64,000 nucleotides of DNA, taken from contig NZ_CP028561.1 of assembly GCF_002165255.2 (NCBI RefSeq), positions 1,922,001-1,986,000 on the forward strand, given 5' to 3'. Position numbers and translations under genes: made by a program. How positions within the stretch are numbered: the first letter of the stretch is position 1; each line of letters starts with the position of its first letter. The notes under the pieces are model-generated. The model worked only from the letters and a program-made list of their open reading frames with translations. It was not told the DNA's origin and made no database searches. Origin of the DNA: Acinetobacter sp. WCHA45 (GTDB taxonomy: Bacteria > Pseudomonadota > Gammaproteobacteria > Pseudomonadales > Moraxellaceae). Of the stretch, positions 57,800 to 64,000 are shown piece after piece.

Positions 57800-59695
57800 T
57801 TAGAATGTACGTGGCTTAGGTTCAATTGCTTCAACCGTTAATGGGCTGAAACGTACCGGCTTATATTCAAGACGGTTGTCTGATGAATACCATAAAGTAT
57901 GCTTCATCCACTCATCATCACGGCGACCGTATGAATAAGTTGGGTGATCAGGTGCTAACTCATAGTCAACAACTGTATGCGCACCACGACATTCTTTACG
58001 TGCAGCAGCAGAAATCAAAGTCGCTTTCGCAACTTCATACAAGTTTTCAACTTCCAATGCTTCAACACGTGCAGTGTTAAATACTTTAGATTTGTCTTTC
58101 AAATGAATGTTACGAACACGTGGCTCAATCGCAAGAATTTCTTTTACGCCTTTATCAAGCAATGCTTGAGTACGGAATACACCTGCGTGATCTTGTACGA
58201 TGTCACGGATTGCATCAGCAACTTCTTGCGCGTTTTCACCCGTCGTTGAATCATCTAACTTACGAATACGCTTTAATGTATTTTCCAACACATCAGTCGG
58301 AAGCGGTTGATAGTCATCACCATGATGTTTAGTCACGTAGTCAATGATGTGTTCACCCGCTGCTTTACCAAATACCACAAGGTCAAGCAATGAGTTTGTA
58401 CCTAAACGGTTTGCACCATGTACTGATACGCAAGAACATTCACCGATCGCATAGAAACCTTTTACTGGTTTCACATAGTCACGTGTACCTTTATAAGAAT
58501 ACTCTTTAGTATCTTTATCATAGTGCGCAGAGAATTCACCCTCTTCAACACCGTGTGGTACAACCACTTGACCATGAATATTGGTCGGAATACCACCCAT
58601 TTGATAATGGATTGTTGGTACAACTGGAATTGGCTCTTTGGTACAGTCAACGTTTGCGAACTTCTTACCAATCTCAAATACAGATGGTAGACGTTTCATA
58701 ATCGTTTCAGCACCCAAATGCGTCATATCTAACAAGATATAATCCGCCTTAGGACCACAACCACGACCTTCTTTAATTTCTTGGTCCATTGAACGTGATA
58801 CGAAGTCACGTGGCGCCAAGTCTTTTAAAGTTGGAGCATAACGTTCCATGAATGGTTCGCCGTCTTTGTTACGAAGGATACCACCTTCACCACGACAACC
58901 TTCAGTTAACAATACGCCCGCACCCGCAACACCCGTTGGGTGGAATTGCCAGAATTCCATATCTTGTAATGGAATACCTGCGCGAGCAGCCATACCAAGA
59001 CCATCACCAGTGTTGATATAAGCATTGGTTGATGCACGATAAACACGACCAGCACCACCAGTAGCAAATAAAGTCGCTTTCGCTTGGAATACTGCAATAT
59101 TACCTGTTTCTTGGTCAATTGCGGTTACACCAAGAACATCACCTGCTTCGTTACGGATTAGGTCTAATGCAATCCATTCAACGTAAAACTGAGTACCCAT
59201 TTTTACGTTACTTTGATACAAAGTATGAAGTAATGCATGACCTGTACGGTCAGCAGCAGCACACGCACGCGGTACAGCTTTTTCACCGTAGTTTGCAGAG
59301 TGACCACCAAATGGACGCTGATAGATCGTACCATCTTCGTTACGGTCAAACGGCATACCTAAGTGCTCAAGCTCATAAACAACTTTTGGCGCTTCACGTG
59401 TCATGAACTCGATTGCGTCCTGATCGCCTAACCAATCCGAACCTTTAACCGTGTCATAGAAGTGATAATGCCAGTTATCTTCTTGCATGTTACCTAACGA
59501 TGCACCAATACCGCCTTGAGCAGCAACAGTATGCGAACGTGTCGGGAATACTTTGGTCAATACTGCAACTTTTAAACCAGCTTGAGCAAGTTGGTAAGAA
59601 GCACGCATACCAGAACCACCACCACCAACAATAACTGCATCGAAAGTGAGGTTTTGAATATTTGAATAATCTTCTTTAGGGTTAATTGCGCCCAT
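57800..59695 (-). CDS. sdhA: Succinate dehydrogenase flavoprotein subunit
   Basis: Oxidises succinate to fumarate. 631 residues (longer than E. coli, 588, by an N-terminal extension). FAD: VIVGGGGSGMRASYQLA near 21, covalent-flavin His in RSHTVAAQGGIGASLGN near 53, substrate region HPTGVAGAGVLLTEGCRGEGG near 257, and active-site Arg in GANRLGTNSLLDLVVFG near 430. 12 bp after sdhD. Confidence 0.97.
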   Translation of the reverse strand: MGAINPKEDYSNIQNLTFDAVIVGGGGSGMRASYQLAQAGLKVAVLTKVFPTRSHTVAAQGGIGASLGNMQEDNWHYHFYDTVKGSDWLGDQDAIEFMTREAPKVVYELEHLGMPFDRNEDGTIYQRPFGGHSANYGEKAVPRACAAADRTGHALLHTLYQSNVKMGTQFYVEWIALDLIRNEAGDVLGVTAIDQETGNIAVFQAKATLFATGGAGRVYRASTNAYINTGDGLGMAARAGIPLQDMEFWQFHPTGVAGAGVLLTEGCRGEGGILRNKDGEPFMERYAPTLKDLAPRDFVSRSMDQEIKEGRGCGPKADYILLDMTHLGAETIMKRLPSVFEIGKKFANVDCTKEPIPVVPTIHYQMGGIPTNIHGQVVVPHGVEEGEFSAHYDKDTKEYSYKGTRDYVKPVKGFYAIGECSCVSVHGANRLGTNSLLDLVVFGKAAGEHIIDYVTKHHGDDYQPLPTDVLENTLKRIRKLDDSTTGENAQEVADAIRDIVQDHAGVFRTQALLDKGVKEILAIEPRVRNIHLKDKSKVFNTARVEALEVENLYEVAKATLISAAARKECRGAHTVVDYELAPDHPTYSYGRRDDEWMKHTLWYSSDNRLEYKPVRFSPLTVEAIEPKPRTF

Positions 59696-59707
59696 GATCT
59701 CTTCCTA

Positions 59708-60088
59708 TCAATTTGCCCAGAAAATCTGGATACCCCAGATTGCGTACACGAACACTGAAATAATGACAGCTGTAGTGAGTACAAGGCGTAAACCTGAAGC
59801 CGAAGAACCCATTTGACGAGTCGTTACATAATCAGTAAAGACTTGCCACATCCCAATCCAGGCATGTGCAACGAGCGATAATACGGCCAACAAAGAGAAA
59901 ATCTTCATTGGCAGAGTCAACATAAAGCCAGCCCACTGTTCATAGCCAAATCCGCTGTTGCAGAGAATCCAGCCAAACAGAACAACAGTATAGGCAGCCA
60001 ATACAACCGCACTCACACGCTGGATATACCAATCGCGAGAACCTGAACCTGTTAAACCTGTAGCACTTTTCATCAGAACATAATCCAT
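59708..60088 (-). CDS. sdhD: Succinate dehydrogenase membrane anchor SdhD
   Basis: 126 residues, three transmembrane helices, with haem/quinone-side residues in SRDWYIQRVSAVVLAAY (near 18-34) and SLVAHAWIGMWQVFTDY (near 75-92), the His and Asp/Tyr that form the haem and quinone sites. It overlaps sdhC by 16 bp. Confidence 0.93.
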   Translation of the reverse strand: MDYVLMKSATGLTGSGSRDWYIQRVSAVVLAAYTVVLFGWILCNSGFGYEQWAGFMLTLPMKIFSLLAVLSLVAHAWIGMWQVFTDYVTTRQMGSSASGLRLVLTTAVIISVFVYAIWGIQIFWAN

Positions 60089-60474
60089 ACGAAAGCTGCG
60101 ATAATTCCAAGCGCAGACAAGATCAATGAAATAGTAGCTGCGATACGACCGCTTTGTAATTCTTCCGCAAAACCCATGTCAGCAAGCAAGTGCTTGATTC
60201 CTGCAATAAAGTGGAAAATTAACCCAGCTACAAATACCCATACGATGAAACGTACAATGATATTTCCGAAAACGACATTTTTAACGTAGTCAAATCCTTC
60301 TGGTGAAGATAAAGATTTATCCAAAATCCACAAAAGAACAGCGACTAATAAGAAAACGATTACACCTGATAAACGGTGTAGAATTGATGCAATAGCCACG
60401 GGTGAGCGTAAATTTACCGCTAACACCTGACCCATGGACAAATTGACAGGTCTGTTGCTTTTCACAGCGGGCAT
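60073..60474 (-). CDS. sdhC: Succinate dehydrogenase cytochrome b556 subunit SdhC
   Basis: 133 residues, three transmembrane helices. RSPVAIASILHRLSGVIVF near 28-46 carries the quinone-site Ser/Arg, and the haem His is in FHFIAGIKHLLADMGFA near 85. The start has no well-spaced ribosome site: a GGAG lies too far upstream in a small hairpin. First gene of sdhCDAB. Confidence 0.94.
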   Translation of the reverse strand: MPAVKSNRPVNLSMGQVLAVNLRSPVAIASILHRLSGVIVFLLVAVLLWILDKSLSSPEGFDYVKNVVFGNIIVRFIVWVFVAGLIFHFIAGIKHLLADMGFAEELQSGRIAATISLILSALGIIAAFVWIMF

Positions 60475-61374
60475 CCTGTAGGTAGAAACTCCATCTGGAG
60501 TTTGTTTGAATTAATTCAAAGGAAAGCTGGCATAGTCAGGCAAGCATAATGCACGCCTAACCTATATAACGACAACGAATTATAAAACGTGAAATATCAA
60601 AATACAAACAATCAGTTTTCGCTTTAGTCGAAAATCCAATGAAATAAGAATCATTCACATTTAATGCGTGTTTAAGCTGCGTTGGAAACAGCAATAAAAC
60701 CCAATATATTACTGTTATATAAAAATAAAATATAAGTTATTATTTTTTAGTTTACTAAATTTTTTGTCAAAATTATTTCTAATATATTTCAATAACACTC
60801 CACTTAATGTCTAAAAATTAATCAAAAAATACAATCTTAAATATAGGCGAAAATAATACCCCTCATTTATATATTAAATATCAGGGATCAATAATCTGTT
60901 TCCTCACACCAATTAGCCACAAAAAATAAGCTATTTTTTATACAGTTAATCGCACCATAATGAATCAATTATGACTCAATATATAAAACTTTTAATCTAT
61001 TTTTTAATGGATAGTTAATTCTAAACCCTGAGATATATAGGCTTTTGAATTGTGGTAAGTATTTATTTTTTAAGCACCAAAATATAACTCGGATAAAAAT
61101 TTACTTACAATTGTACTGGTGCTTCATTTTTTTTATGCACCTCAAACCTGATTTGACATATTATACTCGACCGATGCTGTGATTTTACTCAATTTTTTCT
61201 TTGATACTAAATGACTAGTTGACTGCAATAACGTTATTTTTTATCCCTAAGTATAATTGACAAAATTTTAGTAGCCACTAATCTTATAGCAAATTTTGAC
61301 ACCGTCTGATTCGCACATGACAAGATTAGGATTTCGAGTCAGATAATCATTCACCAGGACAGGAGATCTATTGA
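60475..61374. other. 900-bp divergent gap between sdhC and gltA
   Basis: No gene seen. It should hold the promoters of the sdh operon and gltA. Noted: AAACTCC (60486-60492) and GGAGTTT (60497-60503), a hairpin near the sdhC start; a Fur-like site at about 60640-60658; and TTGACA at 61257-61262 without a clear -10. Confidence 0.6.
60640..60658 (+). promoter_or_regulatory. Fur-box-like site upstream of sdhC
   Basis: TGAAATAAGAATCATTCAC matches the Fur consensus at about 12 of 19 positions, about 165 bp before sdhC. By-eye match only. Confidence 0.3.
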
Positions 61375-62649
61375 ATGTCTGCAGCAACTGGCAAAAAAGC
61401 CGTATTACAGCTTGATGGCAAAGAAATTGAATTACCAATTTACAGCGGCACATTGGGCCCAGATGTAATTGACGTTAAAGATGTATTAGCATCTGGTCAT
61501 TTTACTTTCGATCCTGGTTTTATGGCGACAGCTGCTTGCGAATCTAAGATCACATTCATTGATGGTGACAAAGGTGTGTTATTACACCGTGGCTATCCGA
61601 TTGATCAATTAGCGACTCAAGCAGACTATTTAGAAACTTGCTACTTATTATTAAATGGCGAGCTTCCAAATGCTGAACAGAAAGCAGAATTTGATGCTAA
61701 AGTTCGCAACCACACTATGGTTCATGACCAAGTAAGCCGTTTCTTCAATGGTTTCCGTCGTGATGCTCACCCTATGGCAATCATGGTTGGTGTAGTAGGT
61801 GCGTTATCTGCGTTTTATCACAACGGTTTAGACATCGAAGATGTTAACCATCGTGAAATTACTGCAATTCGCTTAATCGCGAAAATCCCTACGCTTGCAG
61901 CGTGGAGCTACAAGTACACTGTAGGTCAACCATTCATTTACCCACGTAATGACTTAGGTTATGCAGAAAACTTCTTGCACATGATGTTTGCTACGCCTGC
62001 TGATCGTGACTACAAAGTAAATCCTGTTCTTGCACGTGCAATGGATCGTATCTTCACGCTTCATGCTGACCACGAGCAAAATGCATCTACGTCTACAGTT
62101 CGCCTTGCTGGTTCTACTGGTGCGAACCCATATGCATGTATCTCTGCTGGTATCTCTGCACTTTGGGGACCTGCTCACGGTGGTGCAAACGAAGCTGTAC
62201 TTAAAATGTTAGATGAAATTGGTAGCGTTGAAAACGTTGCTGAATTCATGGAAAAAGTAAAACGTAAAGAAGTGAAGCTTATGGGCTTCGGTCACCGCGT
62301 TTATAAAAACTTTGACCCTCGCGCTAAAGTAATGAAGCAAACTTGTGACGAAGTTCTTGAAGCCTTAGGCATCAACGATCCACAATTGCAGCTTGCTATG
62401 GAACTTGAGCGTATTGCATTGAACGACCCGTACTTCGTAGAGCGTAAGCTTTACCCGAACGTAGACTTCTACTCAGGTATCATCTTAAAAGCGATTGGTA
62501 TCCCAACAGAAATGTTTACTGTAATTTTCGCTCTTGCACGTACTGTTGGTTGGATCAGCCACTGGTTAGAAATGCACAGCGGTCCTTACAAGATCGGTCG
62601 TCCACGTCAGCTTTACACAGGCTCGACTCAACGCGACATCAAACGTTAA
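61375..62649 (+). CDS. gltA: Citrate synthase
   Basis: Condenses oxaloacetate and acetyl-CoA. 424 residues, type II hexameric class by length and by the N-terminal stretch [15 protein letters not shown]. Active-site residues: His in [14 protein letters not shown] near 267, His in [14 protein letters not shown] near 307 and Asp in VDFYSGIIL near 364. Ribosome site ACAGGAGA precedes the ATG. It is divergent from sdhCDAB across a 900-bp gap. A bidirectional terminator follows. Confidence 0.97.
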   Translation: MSAATGKKAVLQLDGKEIELPIYSGTLGPDVIDVKDVLASGHFTFDPGFMATAACESKITFIDGDKGVLLHRGYPIDQLATQADYLETCYLLLNGELPNAEQKAEFDAKVRNHTMVHDQVSRFFNGFRRDAHPMAIMVGVVGALSAFYHNGLDIEDVNHREITAIRLIAKIPTLAAWSYKYTVGQPFIYPRNDLGYAENFLHMMFATPADRDYKVNPVLARAMDRIFTLHADHEQNASTSTVRLAGSTGANPYACISAGISALWGPAHGGANEAVLKMLDEIGSVENVAEFMEKVKRKEVKLMGFGHRVYKNFDPRAKVMKQTCDEVLEALGINDPQLQLAMELERIALNDPYFVERKLYPNVDFYSGIILKAIGIPTEMFTVIFALARTVGWISHWLEMHSGPYKIGRPRQLYTGSTQRDIKR

Positions 62650-62671
62650 TTTTATTTTTAAAATTAATGTT

Positions 62672-62699
62672 AAAAAAGCTGCCAAATGGCAGCTTTTTT
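62672..62699. terminator. Bidirectional terminator after gltA
   Basis: AAAAAAGCTGCC, AAAT, GGCAGCTTTTTT between gltA and the convergent YARHG gene. Confidence 0.92.
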
Positions 62700-62721
62700 A
62701 TGCACAAAAAATAGAAATATC

Positions 62722-63387
62722 TTAACGCCCCCAATCTATATCTTTTGCATAAGGTTCGACCATTTTAATCCGCCTGATATTTTCTTTTTCAATTTGAGTT
62801 AGACGTGTATCCACATTGGTATAGCAAGGCATATACCAATCATATTGCGAAAATGTAGTTGCCCAATTTTTATTCTGAAAAGCATAACCATGACGTGCAT
62901 AAATTTCATTACGCATATATTGCAACTGCCCTAAAGGCACTTGTAAATCAGCATCTTTCAACAAACGCACCGAAGCATCAGGAAATTCACCTTGCCCTTT
63001 TGCATATTTACATTGCTGTGCATTTAAACTAAAAAATTTAGGTTTTACCGTTTGACTTACAGACAACCATTGCGCTTCAATCGGTGAAGTATTCCCTTTA
63101 TAATTCAATACGAATCGACCAACATCCACACCTTGCCCAACCTCATTCAAGGTTAATGTATAATTTGAATCAGTTTGCTTAATTTTCCCTTTAAAATTTA
63201 GTTTCTTACCATTCAAAACACTATAACCATTAACATCATTACCTTTTTGCTGCATAAACAAAGAAATTTTTTGTTCATCGTTATATAACCCTGTCCATGA
63301 AGGTGCTATTTGAGCGGGCTGTGCTAAAGTCAGCGGAGTGCTTGATAAAATAGCAATCGCAATTAATAATTGTTTAGGTTTATTCAT
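62722..63387 (-). CDS. YARHG-domain periplasmic protein
   Basis: 221 residues. Cleavable signal peptide (MNKPKQLLIAIAILSSTPLTLAQP), a beta-rich middle, and a C-terminal YARHG domain with LQYMRNEIYARHGYAFQNKN near 158-176 and the following WYMPCYTN, ending in helical IEKENIRRIKMVEPYA. YARHG domains occur in secreted proteins of unknown role, perhaps peptidoglycan-associated. Transcribed alone. Confidence 0.85.
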   Translation of the reverse strand: MNKPKQLLIAIAILSSTPLTLAQPAQIAPSWTGLYNDEQKISLFMQQKGNDVNGYSVLNGKKLNFKGKIKQTDSNYTLTLNEVGQGVDVGRFVLNYKGNTSPIEAQWLSVSQTVKPKFFSLNAQQCKYAKGQGEFPDASVRLLKDADLQVPLGQLQYMRNEIYARHGYAFQNKNWATTFSQYDWYMPCYTNVDTRLTQIEKENIRRIKMVEPYAKDIDWGR

Positions 63388-63456
63388 TTTAATGTTCTCA
63401 TCTAAAAAGACTATTTAAATTATTTTGCTTGCACAGCATATCAGTGATCAATATTT

Positions 63457-64000
63457 ATGTGGAAAATACTCAACCGATTCTCTCAATTGATCATCATATT
63501 AGTTTTCGGCTATCTATCTTGGTTAATGCTTAAAATCTGCCTGAATTATTTCCCTTGGTCGGATAGCACCAATTTTTTAGTTCTTAAGCAAGATGTCGTA
63601 CACTCTCAGCCTTGGCGCTTTGCATTTCAAACTCATGTTATCACTAGCAGCTTGGTATTATTGGCGGGTTTTACCCAATTCTCAAATTCAATTCGTAACA
63701 ACACACCACGTTTACATCGCTATGCGGGCTGGCTTTATATTATTGCAACACTTGGAGCCGCCTTGCCTAGCGGCTTCATTCTTGCAATCTCAGCAAATGG
63801 AGGTCTAAGTACTCAAATCTGCTTTGTCATTCTTGGATTATTATGGGGAACAAGTACCCTATTTGCACTTTATTATGCTTTTGAAAAAAAATGGATTGCA
63901 CATCGTAACTGGATGATTCGAAGTTTTGCTTTAGCATTATCTGCATTAAGCTTAAGAACATGGAAACTTGCACTTTACCAAATTCAACCCTATTGGGATT
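63457..64000 (+). CDS. DUF2306 membrane protein, C-terminus beyond window edge
   Basis: 181 codons open from the ATG at 63457 to the right edge. Several transmembrane helices; family hallmarks are RLHRYAGWLYIIATLGAALP near residues 85-105 and the AHRNWMIRSFALALSAL near 150. Function unknown. It is divergent from the YARHG gene across 69 bp. The ribosome site is weak. Confidence 0.78.
   Translation, partial: MWKILNRFSQLIIILVFGYLSWLMLKICLNYFPWSDSTNFLVLKQDVVHSQPWRFAFQTHVITSSLVLLAGFTQFSNSIRNNTPRLHRYAGWLYIIATLGAALPSGFILAISANGGLSTQICFVILGLLWGTSTLFALYYAFEKKWIAHRNWMIRSFALALSALSLRTWKLALYQIQPYWD

Overview
The window is AT-rich gammaproteobacterial chromosome and reads as an Acinetobacter (Moraxellaceae) species. 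This rests on gene content and order: gltA facing a sdhCDAB-sucAB-lpd-sucCD block, rlmE-ftsH-folP, carAB-greA, and trpS upstream of sucD. The species cannot be named from this alone. No prophage, CRISPR array or obvious defence island is present. Accessory content is limited to one complete IS5-family element, one decayed IS5 end, a truncated aldehyde dehydrogenase gene and a few lineage-specific genes.

Layout. 1-10.3 kb: 5' part of gdhA with a divergent Lrp/AsnC regulator, a short-chain dehydrogenase/amidohydrolase pair, a 41-residue membrane protein, malic enzyme, a carboxymuconolactone-decarboxylase-like gene coupled to a decapitated gabD-like gene, a cation diffusion facilitator, cytochrome b561, nudC and a TIGR03643/DUF2805 protein. 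10.3-18.4 kb: an unrecognised gene next to a minus-strand terminator, tRNA-Ser(UGA), greB, two SLT lytic transglycosylases, an SCP2 protein, ttcA, a DnaA-box cluster, htpX and DUF4112. 18.5-30 kb: an RND pump gene without adaptor or outer-membrane partner, a phosphoethanolamine-transferase-like sulfatase, pnuC, a lipoprotein hydrolase, DUF5713, a VWA lipoprotein, folP and the IS. 30-40 kb: ftsH, rlmE, yhbY, a DOMON-like protein, an 11-residue-repeat protein and carAB-greA. 40-48.5 kb: DUF5071, a CatB/Vat-like acetyltransferase, a universal stress protein, IS/gene debris, a YpfJ metallopeptidase, DUF808, trpS, a probable small RNA and the yqiJ/yqiK (flotillin) pair. 48.6-62.7 kb: TCA-cycle genes. 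The end holds a YARHG protein and a partial DUF2306 protein.

Functional links. The TCA block covers citrate synthase, 2-oxoglutarate dehydrogenase, succinyl-CoA synthetase and succinate dehydrogenase, and the gdhA and malic-enzyme products feed 2-oxoglutarate and pyruvate into it. FtsH and HtpX are the two membrane quality-control proteases. GreA and GreB, both transcript-cleavage factors, are both here.

Most worth a second look: a 29-residue leader ORF with a full Shine-Dalgarno that overlaps the UUG start of carA; an sRNA-like unit between trpS and yqiJ (the syntenic place of A. baylyi Aar, recalled from memory) with an anti-Shine-Dalgarno stretch and phased TTAACA repeats upstream; four DnaA-box-like 9-mers in an inverted cluster; an orphan minus-strand terminator near 10.6 kb; and the 41-residue membrane protein. 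All calls come from reading the sequence; no database search was run.
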